From assembly GCA_020637775.1 (NCBI GenBank), contig JACKJV010000020.1, forward strand, positions 1 to 12,369: a stretch of 12,369 bases of DNA, given 5' to 3'. A program made the translations under genes and the position numbers. Positions 1-6,239 of the stretch are shown here, one piece after another. Position 1 is the first letter of the stretch. Each line of letters begins with the position of its first letter. Source of the stretch: Brucellaceae bacterium. Its GTDB lineage: Bacteria > Pseudomonadota > Alphaproteobacteria > Rhizobiales > Rhizobiaceae. The notes beneath the pieces are model-generated. The model searched no databases, was not told the origin of the DNA, and worked only from the letters and a program-made list of their open reading frames with translations.

Positions 1-50
1 ACGTCCGTCGTCGGTTGAATCGCTGACGGGGTGACATGACGCTACGGTTC

Positions 51-65
51 TGATTCAAACGCTCC
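51..65 (+). repeat. Left inverted repeat of the IS630-family element
   Basis: The sequence TGATTCAAACGCTCC reads into the element. It matches the right end in inverted orientation apart from a two-base gap. It lies just upstream of the transposase ribosome binding site (GGAGG at 72-76) and start (86). Confidence 0.65.
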
Positions 66-85
66 AACCATGGAGGGTGATTTGG

Positions 86-977
86 ATGGGCCGTTCATTG
101 AGCCACGATTTGCGTGATCGCGTTCTGAAAGCTTCGAAGGGCGGGCTCTCGGCCCGTAGATGTGCGGAACGATTTGGCGTCGCTGCTTCGACGGCAATCC
201 GTTGGATTGACCGCGCCGCAAAAGGCGAGACGAAACCGCGCAAACCAGCAAGACGCGCCTCGCGTCTGGACGCACACGAAGCCTTCATCGGCGCCATGAT
301 CGAGGAACGCAAGGACATCACGCTTGACGAAATGGTGGTGTGCCTCGCCGATGAGTGCGCCGTGAAAATCGGACGATCGGCGCCTGGCTGCGCTCGCGCG
401 GTTGGACATTCAAAAAAAGACCGGACATGCATTGGAGCAGGAACGTCCGGGTCTGCTGAGGCAGCGCCAGGAATGGTTCGATGATCAGCTTGATCTCGAT
501 CCGGAAAAGTTGGTGTTTATTGACGAGACCGGGCTCAACACGAAGATGGCGCGCATTCGCGGCCGTTCCCTGAAAGGCGAGCGCTGCCGGGCAGGTATCC
601 CTCACGGCCATTGGAAAACGACGACATTCACCGGCGCTTTGCGTCTGACCGGCATGACAGTGCCCATGGTGCTCGACGGCGCCATGAACGGCACAGCATT
701 CCTCGCCTATGTCAGCCAAGTTCTGGCGCCAACGCTCTCGCCCGGCGATGTCGTCATCATGGACAATCTGCCAGCGCACAAAGCCAGCGGCATCCGGGAG
801 GCTATAGAGATAACTGGGGCAACGCTGCGATACCTGCCGCCATATTCGCCGGACTTCAACCCAATCGAGAACGCATTCTCAAAACTCAAGGCGCTGCTGC
901 GGGCCAGAGCCGAACGGACAATCGACACCCTGTGGACCGCCGTCGGCCTGTGTCTTGTCGCGCCGGAGCGCATTTGA
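86..977 (+). pseudogene. IS630-family transposase, disrupted by frame changes
   Basis: This is a DDE transposase that would catalyse cut-and-paste transposition. The N-terminal part (86 to about 375) encodes a helix-turn-helix region starting MGRSLSHDLRDRV, with GGAGG at 72-76 nine bases before the ATG. The catalytic part (about 402-977) contains VFIDETG (first Asp), VIMDNLPAHK (second Asp) and YSPDFNPIE (final Glu), the usual IS630 triad. The halves are not in one frame. Near 371-378 the family-like text moves to another frame (reading IGAWLRSRGWTFKK). At the A7-G run (412-419) a further -1 shift is needed to reach the catalytic frame. The A-run could be a programmed slippery site, but the first shift looks like a small deletion. 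The C-terminus (TLWTAVGLCLVAPERI, then stop) diverges from the usual IS630 ending and appears truncated. Confidence 0.8.
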
Positions 978-981
978 ATCA
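965..981 (-). repeat. Right inverted repeat of the IS630-family element
   Basis: On the minus strand this reads TGATTCAAATGCGCTCC, matching the left end except for two extra bases (TG). The last stop codon of the transposase frame (TGA, 975-977) lies inside this repeat, which suggests that the gene's normal 3' end has been lost. Confidence 0.65.
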
Positions 982-1470
982 CCGCTCCATACAATCTTGC
1001 CGGTCTCGATGACGAAATGTCGGTCGGCGAGGGGAAGAAGCGAGGCGATGTTGTTTTCGATGACAAGCAAGGACAGCCCTTCGGCTTTCAGGTCGCTAGT
1101 GATCTGCTTGCGGATGATGGGCGCCAGACCTTCCGTCGCCTCGTCGAGCACGATCATCTCTTAGTTGCGTCATCAGTGCCCCTGCACATGGCAAGCATCT
1201 GCTGCTTGCCGCCAGACAAAAGCTGGCCCTCGCTTCAAAGCCGTTCCTTCCGGCGAGGGAAGTAGCGAAGATCCGGTCGGCCGTCCACGGTCTGGAGGAC
1301 TGGATGGCGGAGCGCATCGAGGGGAGCAGGTTGTTTTTTACCGTCAGTCCTTGGAAGATCTGTAGGCCTTGGGGCACCTGTCCGAGACCGAGGCCTGCGA
1401 TCCTATCAATGCGCAGGCGGCTCAACGCCTGTCCGCAGAACAAAAGCCGAGGGGTTATGACACTGGCTTC
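982..1470 (-). pseudogene. livF-like branched-chain amino acid ABC ATPase, remnant
   Basis: LivF is the cytoplasmic ATPase of branched-chain amino acid-type ABC importers. The minus strand carries LivF segments in the right order but in different frames. These are RIAGLGLGQVPQG and IFQGLTVKNNLL (frame open from 1443), then LLSGGKQQMLAMCR (ABC signature), GALMTQ, and finally IVLDEATEGLAP (Walker B) through LLVIENN and FVIETGKIVWSGD near 985. The part encoding Walker A and the N-terminus is absent: homology begins next to the stop codon of the carboxyltransferase gene at 1469. The last C-terminal residues are cut at the IS630 boundary. At least three frame changes make it non-functional. It probably belonged to an older liv-type transporter locus now eroded by recombination and IS insertion. 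Confidence 0.8.
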
Positions 1471-2938
1471 AGCTGTTTCTCACCTTGAGGTTCAGGGAAT
1501 CGCCGAGCGCCACCTCAACCTGCGACAGGTTTTTGCGCGCCATCAGTTCTTCGGCGAGATAGACCACCGGATGGAGGCGCGGCCGGTCGATGATCGGCTT
1601 GCGGTTGGCGCGGTAATCCTGATAGGCGGCGGGGTGCAGGAACAGGAATGTCAGCAGATCCTCGTCTGACTCGAACGGTCCGTGCTCTGCCCGTATCTTT
1701 GGAATTAGCGGTTCATCCAGCCCTTCCAGCGGGTCGATCTCCGGCAGGCCGTTGGCCAACCGGTCACGCACGTCCTGGTCCATCTCGGCGATGGTCTGGC
1801 CGAACCCGCCGCGCGCGTATATGCGCAGTGCATCGGGCGGGTTGGCGTAGCGCTCGCCCTGGATCACGTTCATGACTGCCTGCACGCCCACGAATTGCGA
1901 GAATGGCGTCGACATGTGCGGATAGCCCAGTTCCCGGCGCACCCGGCCGGCCTCTTCCAGAACCTCCGGCAAACGGTCTTCCAGGCCTCGGTCCTTCAGT
2001 TGCTGAACCAGGTTGGAAATCATTCCTCCCGGGATCTGGTGGCCGACATAGCTCTGGTAGAAGGCGGGATCGAAAGGCTTTTCCTCGCTTGGCTTGCGGC
2101 CCTCCTGGTAGGTCACCCAGTAGAACCAGTCGTCGATCTCGGCCAGAGCGGCATCATCGACATCCACCTCGAAGCCCTCTTCGCGGGCCATTTCGACAAT
2201 GTCGCCAGCCCATGGCAGGGCCGATCCCCAGGCCAGCGGCCGTGCCGCTGTCCAGATCACGTTGGCGCCTGCGCGGATCGCTTCACGGCAGGCGCCTCGT
2301 CCCAGGCCGCCGGTGGTGTGGCAATGGAAATGCAGGTCCATGTCACCAATCGCGCCGCGCACCGCTGCGACCGACGATTTCGCCCGCTCCGGCGTCATCA
2401 CGCCCGGAGAATCCGAAAGGATCAGTCCATCAACCTCGCGCTCCGCGATTTCGCGCGACTTCGCGGCCAGATACGCATCCGTGTGGGCCGGGCTTTCGTT
2501 CCAGCCAAGCAACACCTTCACGTCGAATCCCAGCCGCCGGCCCTCGCCGAGAAAATAGTCCATGTTGCGCAGGTCGTTCAGCCCGTCGAACAGCTTGAAA
2601 CTGTCGACGCCGTTTCGCATCAGTGTTTGCAGGAAGAGCGTCTGGACGTCGTAGGGTTGCGCTTTCCACCCCCAGAGATTGCGCGCCCTTACGAGCACGT
2701 CAAACCGCGTATCGGGCATCCGCCGTTTAAGCAGCCGCATCCTTTCCCACGGGTCCTCATGAAGGAACATCGCCGCAGTCTCAAAGCTCACGCCGGCTGC
2801 GACGCAGACGGTATCGAATCCCGCCCGTCCAATCGTATCAGCGATTGGCAGCATGCTTTCAGTGCGCATCCGCGTCGCCCAGAGCGATTGCTGGGCATTA
2901 CGCAGGGTTTCATCGAGCAGCTTGATTTTCCGGGTCAT
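1469..2938 (-). CDS. Pyruvate carboxylase / oxaloacetate decarboxylase alpha-like carboxyltransferase subunit with altered metal site
   Basis: The 489-residue protein resembles stand-alone carboxyltransferase subunits (PycB, OadA, transcarboxylase 5S), which move CO2 between carboxybiotin and a keto-acid. The TIM-barrel part spans about 5-290 and the PYC_OADA-type C-terminal domain about 300-480. Family landmarks are DETLRNAQQSLWATRMRT (9-26), LVRARN (82-87, substrate Arg R84), FKLFDGLND (114-122), HFHCHTTGG (203-211), PGGMISNL (303-310) and STPFSQFVG (343-351, proton-shuttle Thr T344). Of the four usual metal ligands, the two His (H205, H207) remain. The Asp is N14 and the carbamylated Lys is S175 (LILSDSPG). 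The usual Asp of the IDTA motif is Trp (IWTA), and TSQP is SALP. It has no biotinyl domain of its own; the carrier is the preceding gene, whose stop overlaps this start (ATGA). Family assignment is strong; substrate and activity are unknown. Confidence 0.9.
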   Translation of the reverse strand: MTRKIKLLDETLRNAQQSLWATRMRTESMLPIADTIGRAGFDTVCVAAGVSFETAAMFLHEDPWERMRLLKRRMPDTRFDVLVRARNLWGWKAQPYDVQTLFLQTLMRNGVDSFKLFDGLNDLRNMDYFLGEGRRLGFDVKVLLGWNESPAHTDAYLAAKSREIAEREVDGLILSDSPGVMTPERAKSSVAAVRGAIGDMDLHFHCHTTGGLGRGACREAIRAGANVIWTAARPLAWGSALPWAGDIVEMAREEGFEVDVDDAALAEIDDWFYWVTYQEGRKPSEEKPFDPAFYQSYVGHQIPGGMISNLVQQLKDRGLEDRLPEVLEEAGRVRRELGYPHMSTPFSQFVGVQAVMNVIQGERYANPPDALRIYARGGFGQTIAEMDQDVRDRLANGLPEIDPLEGLDEPLIPKIRAEHGPFESDEDLLTFLFLHPAAYQDYRANRKPIIDRPRLHPVVYLAEELMARKNLSQVEVALGDSLNLKVRNS

Positions 2939-3417
2939 GGCCTGGCCTCGATCAGCATCAGGATATCGTCCTTGGCCACCGTGTCCTGGTTGGCGACGGC
3001 GATCGCCACCACCTTGCCGTCGCAGGGCGCGGTGACCGCGGTAAACAGCTTCATCACTTCGACAATGCCGACCTGATCGCCCTCCTTCACTTCCTGGCCC
3101 TCTGTCACGAATGGCGGCTGACCGGGAGCCGGCGCAGCATAGAACATCCCGCCCATCGGCGCACTGACCGGGATCGCATCGGGGTGTTCGGATGCAGCAT
3201 CCGAACGCGCAACGGGAGCTGCCGGCCCGGTTTCTCGTGCTACTGCCGACACGGAAACGGGCTTCGCGCCGATACCGGGTCGCGCTTGCGTGGATCTGCC
3301 TCCTTCTCGCTCTACCGACAGGCGAAGGTCTCCCATCGTCAGTTCAAGCGCGACGCTGTCCGAAATGTCGATCAGTTCAAGCAGTCGCACAACGTCCCGA
3401 TAGGTCAGTTCGCTCAT
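2935..3417 (-). CDS. Biotin carboxyl carrier protein (AccB-like), biotinylatable
   Basis: This 160-residue protein is built like AccB. An N-terminal helical segment (about 5-36, YRDVVRLLELIDISD then LRLSVERE) is followed by an Ala/Pro-rich linker (about 40-82) and a C-terminal biotinyl domain (about 84-158). The biotin attachment motif reads GIVEVMKLFTAV, with K123 as the acceptor lysine, so it should be modified by biotin ligase and carry CO2 from the biotin carboxylase to the carboxyltransferase. The thumb-type segment before the motif (YAAPAPGQPPFV) is characteristic of AccB. I chose the ATG at 3417, which forms an ATGA overlap with the stop of the biotin carboxylase gene and keeps the AccB-type N-terminus. 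The open frame upstream has no family resemblance. Its own stop overlaps the carboxyltransferase start. Confidence 0.93.
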   Translation of the reverse strand: MSELTYRDVVRLLELIDISDSVALELTMGDLRLSVEREGGRSTQARPGIGAKPVSVSAVARETGPAAPVARSDAASEHPDAIPVSAPMGGMFYAAPAPGQPPFVTEGQEVKEGDQVGIVEVMKLFTAVTAPCDGKVVAIAVANQDTVAKDDILMLIEARP

Positions 3418-4790
3418 TCCCGTTTCCCTTCCATTTCCGCCCTGAAAGCCGGATCCTCGAGCACCGTTTCCACCCAGCGCGTGCTCACTTGCCCTGTGTG
3501 GAACTCGGGGCGGTCGATCAGCGCGCGCAGGAAATTCAGCGTGGTATCCACGCCGCTCTGCCGGAACCCGTCCAGCGCAGCACGCATGCGTGCCAGTGCA
3601 TCGCCGCGATCGGCTCCGACAACGATCAGTTTCGCCAGCATGGAGTCGTAGAAAGGTGGCACCACGTATCCCGGTTCGCAGTGGGTATCGACGCGGATTC
3701 CGTCGCCCTTGGGAGGTTGCCAGGTCACGATTTCGCCGGGGGAGGGGCGGAAGCCCTGCGCCACGTCTTCGGCGTTCACACGGCATTCGATGGCATGCCC
3801 GGTCAGGTGGATGTCGTCCTGCTTCAGGTCCAGGGGCGCGCCGTCGGCGATGCGCAACTGCTGTTGAACCAGGTCGACACCGGTCAACATCTCGGTCACC
3901 GGGTGTTCAACCTGGATGCGCGTGTTGACCTCCAGGAAGAAGAAGTCGTCGGTGTCCTGATCGTAGATGAACTCGACCGTTCCGGCACCTTCGTAGCCGA
4001 CAGACGAGGCAAGATCGACAGCAGCCTGCCGCATGCGGTGGATCACGGCAGTCGGCACATGCGTCGCCGGGCCTTCCTCGACGATCTTCTGGTGCCTCCG
4101 CTGCAAGGTGCAATCGCGCTCGCCGAGGTGCACGACATTGCCGTGCCGGTCGCCCAGCACCTGAACTTCAATGTGCCGCGCCTGGCCGACGAAACGCTCC
4201 GCGTAAAGCGTATCGTCGCCGAAAGCCGCTCGTGCCTCGGCCCTCGCGGTTTCAAAGGCGCTTGCGAGCCGGCTCCTGTCGCGGACCACTTGCATTCCAC
4301 GCCCGCCGCCACCGGCTGAAGCCTTCAGCAGGAGAGGCAGACCAAGCTCCTCCGCCGCAACTTGCAGGTCGGCATGGGTTTCCAACCGGTCCCGCCCCGG
4401 CACCACCGGAACACCTGCCGATAGGGCAATGCGGCGAGCGCTGATCTTGTCACCAAGATCGCGGATGGTCTGGCCGCGTGGCCCGACAAAGGTAATCCCT
4501 TGCTCCACACAGAGATCAGCCAGATCGGCGTTCTCCGCCAGAAAGCCATAGCCGGGGTGCAGCGCGTCACAGCCGGTGCCCAGCGCAGCAGTCACGACGG
4601 CATCGACATCCAGATAGCTTTTGCTCGACGGTGCCGGGCCTATGCAAATCGCCCGTGTCGCCATTCTTGCGGGGATCGCGTCGCGGTCCGCCTCGGATAC
4701 GCCAATCACGGTCTCGAGCCCGGCTTCCCGGCAAGCGCGGATGACCCGCACTGCGATCTCGCCCCGGTTTGCGACAAAGACACGCTTCAT
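3414..4790 (-). CDS. Biotin carboxylase subunit (AccC-like)
   Basis: This cytoplasmic 458-residue enzyme carboxylates biotin on its carrier protein using ATP and bicarbonate; its length matches AccC. An N-terminal Rossmann-like domain begins MKRVFVANRGEIAVRVIRAC. An ATP-grasp domain follows, with the glycine-rich loop KASAGGGGRGM (156-166), GERDCTLQRRHQK (223-235), and the metal/catalytic segment EVNTRIQVEHP (287-297, with E287, N289 and R291). The C-terminal domain carries CRVNAED (336-342) and PYYDSM-like PFYDSM. Lysines K115 and K156 sit at the usual nucleotide-binding positions. No expected catalytic residue is missing. I chose the ATG at 4790 because family homology begins exactly there and GAGG lies seven bases before it. 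It starts four bases after the stop of the biotinyl-like gene and overlaps the next carrier gene by ATGA. This is one subunit of a multi-subunit carboxylase, not necessarily acetyl-CoA carboxylase. Confidence 0.94.
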   Translation of the reverse strand: MKRVFVANRGEIAVRVIRACREAGLETVIGVSEADRDAIPARMATRAICIGPAPSSKSYLDVDAVVTAALGTGCDALHPGYGFLAENADLADLCVEQGITFVGPRGQTIRDLGDKISARRIALSAGVPVVPGRDRLETHADLQVAAEELGLPLLLKASAGGGGRGMQVVRDRSRLASAFETARAEARAAFGDDTLYAERFVGQARHIEVQVLGDRHGNVVHLGERDCTLQRRHQKIVEEGPATHVPTAVIHRMRQAAVDLASSVGYEGAGTVEFIYDQDTDDFFFLEVNTRIQVEHPVTEMLTGVDLVQQQLRIADGAPLDLKQDDIHLTGHAIECRVNAEDVAQGFRPSPGEIVTWQPPKGDGIRVDTHCEPGYVVPPFYDSMLAKLIVVGADRGDALARMRAALDGFRQSGVDTTLNFLRALIDRPEFHTGQVSTRWVETVLEDPAFRAEMEGKRE

Positions 4791-4794
4791 CGCT

Positions 4795-5151
4795 CTACCT
4801 CGTATCCACGCGGAGCTCGGCCAGCCGGCCGCCATACTCGACGAAGGCGCCATCGGCCACTGGCAGAGCTGAGACCACCCCGGCTATTGCGGTGTGGACA
4901 ACGGTTTCGGCCCGGACCGACTTGATCCGTCCCAGTTCGTCACCCTGATTCATGCTGTCGCCTTCGGATTTGGAAGCCCGAAAGATGCCAACGCCCGGTG
5001 ACGCAACGGTTTCTATAACACCCCGCGCAGGCATTCGGGCGCCCAGCCGCAGCCGCGTCGAGCCGAATGCCAGTTCCAGCTCGACGCAACCGCTCTCCTG
5101 GAAGACTTCGATCAGGCGCCGGACATCCGGGTCGGACAGACCCGCACTCAT
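4795..5151 (-). CDS. AccB-like biotinyl-domain protein lacking the biotinyl lysine
   Basis: This small 118-residue protein has the layout of a biotin carboxyl carrier. A helical AccB-type N-terminus (PDVRRLIEVFQESG, then LRLGAR, about 8-38) is followed by a lipoyl/biotinyl fold (about 45-115). The equivalent of the biotinylation motif reads GRIKSVRAETVVHTAIAG, aligning with the family's GxIEAMKMxxxVxAPxAG. The usual Ala-Met-Lys is S78-V79-R80, so the modified lysine is Arg and biotinylation there is not possible. The C-terminal half of the fold (VVSALPVADGAFVEYGGRLAEL) is otherwise well preserved. Its ATG overlaps the stop of the M29-like gene (ATGA), and the biotin carboxylase starts four bases after its stop, so it is made with the carboxylase. 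A structural or docking role in the complex is a plausible inference. The sequence is intact, not decayed. Confidence 0.85.
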   Translation of the reverse strand: MSAGLSDPDVRRLIEVFQESGCVELELAFGSTRLRLGARMPARGVIETVASPGVGIFRASKSEGDSMNQGDELGRIKSVRAETVVHTAIAGVVSALPVADGAFVEYGGRLAELRVDTR

Positions 5152-6212
5152 ACCTTGATAATCCCGTTTTCGGCTATGACGTGAGTGTCGTCCACGACCA
5201 TGGTGACCCGGTCGCAAATCGCCTCGTAGCGCAGGCAGCTCACCACCTCGCCCCGGTCGGCTCCATGGCCAATACCCAGGTGCATGGCGCCATAGCGCTT
5301 TTTCTCGCTGCGCATGTTTCCGGTGTGAGGCGGGCATTTCCGGTTGGTGCCGATCGAGATCTCGCCACCCATCACCCAGGAATTCTCGTCGCCATATGTC
5401 TTGAGATAATCACGGATCTGGTCGGCCTCGTGGCCACCAGAGATGTGAGTGACCCGGCCGTTTTCGATCTCGACCCGCACCGGATCGCGCCAGTGCCCCG
5501 CCGGGTGCTGGCCGGTCTGCTCCCACACCACCAGGCCGTTGGCCGTGCCGCCGGCTGGCTCGACATGGAATTCGCCGAACGGCCAGGTGCCGGGGCTCAG
5601 ACCGAAGCGTCCGGTGGCCGCATCGCGTTCGAAAGGGATCGCTCCCCAGCGCCGTGTCAGTGCGCCGGGCGGGTAACCGGTGATATCCGCGCGAAGGTCG
5701 GTGCCTGCCGCAGTCGTGACATGGATCGTCTTGCCCGCGTCGCAGATTTCGCCCATGCGGCGTTGGAGTTCGCACATCTCTTCAACGTCGTCGGCGTTGC
5801 ACGAACCGCCGCCGTCGATCAGAATCTCCTGGTTGATCTCTTCCCACAGCCAGACCGGCGTCTTTCCCTTGGCACCGCCTTCCGAACGGATCTGGCGCAG
5901 GCCTGGCGTGCCACTGTTGAGGGCGGTGGTCGTCAGCGCGATCACGACGTCGGCCTCTTTCGCAGCACCTATGGCCATCGGTGATGGATCGGCACAGTGA
6001 TAGGCCCGCTTGGGGTAGAGGCACAGGCAGGCCTCGGCACCGCGCGCATGCAAAGAACCCATCATGGCTTGCCAGATCAGCGGATCCATCTGGTCGTCAG
6101 TAAGAATGGCGAAACGGTCGCCCTCCCGCACATTGCGAAAGGGATACTCAAAGGATTTCATCATCGAAACCAGACGGGTGGCTGGTGTGCCGTAGCGCGA
6201 AATCGCTTCCAT
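5148..6212 (-). CDS. M29 aminopeptidase / NicX-like metalloenzyme homologue
   Basis: This 354-residue protein resembles the M29 superfamily, which includes aminopeptidase T/S and 2,5-dihydroxypyridine dioxygenase (NicX) types. Recognisable blocks are PFGEFHVEPAGGTANGLVVW (211-230, first acidic ligand E214), GGEISIGTN (282-290, second acidic ligand E284) and YGAMHLGIGHG (307-317, His ligand H311). Family members then have a Ser-x-x-His-Trp-Asp type block giving the last two ligands. Here the block is SCLRYEAI (325-332), with R328 and E330 where His and Asp are expected. The metal site is therefore non-standard, and neither peptidase nor dioxygenase activity should be assumed. The start at 6212 is supported by AAGGAG nine bases upstream. 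It follows the enolase-type gene after 27 bases and overlaps the next gene by ATGA. It may cleave or open a ring or amide in the imported compound (inference). Confidence 0.75.
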   Translation of the reverse strand: MEAISRYGTPATRLVSMMKSFEYPFRNVREGDRFAILTDDQMDPLIWQAMMGSLHARGAEACLCLYPKRAYHCADPSPMAIGAAKEADVVIALTTTALNSGTPGLRQIRSEGGAKGKTPVWLWEEINQEILIDGGGSCNADDVEEMCELQRRMGEICDAGKTIHVTTAAGTDLRADITGYPPGALTRRWGAIPFERDAATGRFGLSPGTWPFGEFHVEPAGGTANGLVVWEQTGQHPAGHWRDPVRVEIENGRVTHISGGHEADQIRDYLKTYGDENSWVMGGEISIGTNRKCPPHTGNMRSEKKRYGAMHLGIGHGADRGEVVSCLRYEAICDRVTMVVDDTHVIAENGIIKV

Positions 6213-6239
6213 TCTTTTTATCTCCTTCGTGGTGCTGCG

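Larger units (their letters stand above)
43..991 (+). mobile_element. IS630-family insertion sequence, degenerate
   Basis: This is a short DDE-transposon-like unit. The internal reading frame has IS630 transposase motifs, and its ends carry matching inverted sequences: TGATTCAAA then CGCTCC at 51-65, and the reverse complement of a near-identical sequence at 965-981. IS630 elements target and duplicate TA. A TA lies just outside each inverted sequence (43-44 and 990-991), so I place the boundaries there tentatively; 6 bases separate TA from the repeat on the left and 8 on the right. At roughly 950 bases it is slightly short for the family, in line with a shortened transposase C-terminus. On its right it abuts a broken livF gene. 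The element is probably not autonomously mobile. Confidence 0.75.

Noticed and set aside
879..1157. Minus-strand frame with LivF C-terminal sequence as a separate gene
   Set aside because: Its start is internal to LivF (Walker B), and its end runs by chance into the IS element. It is part of the livF pseudogene.
1400..1468. Terminator after the carboxyltransferase gene
   Set aside because: I found no stem followed by a T-run before the livF remnant. The native 3' end may have been lost at the recombination junction.
1895..3076. Plus-strand open frame of 393 codons
   Set aside because: It lies antisense to the carboxyltransferase and carrier genes, whose motifs are unmistakable. Its composition is typical of a high-GC shadow frame.
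3418..3786. Long N-terminal extension of the biotin carboxyl carrier
   Set aside because: It would lie wholly inside the biotin carboxylase gene. The ATGA-coupled start at 3417 gives a normal AccB-type N-terminus.
3192..4319. Plus-strand open frame of 375 codons
   Set aside because: It is antisense to the biotin carboxylase gene and shows no recognisable domain.
4791..4853. Upstream start extending the biotin carboxylase by 21 codons
   Set aside because: The extension overlaps the preceding gene and has no family resemblance. Homology starts exactly at the ATG at 4790, with GAGG before it.
5067..5984. Plus-strand open frame of 305 codons
   Set aside because: It is the shadow of the M29-like gene on the opposite strand, with no family features.
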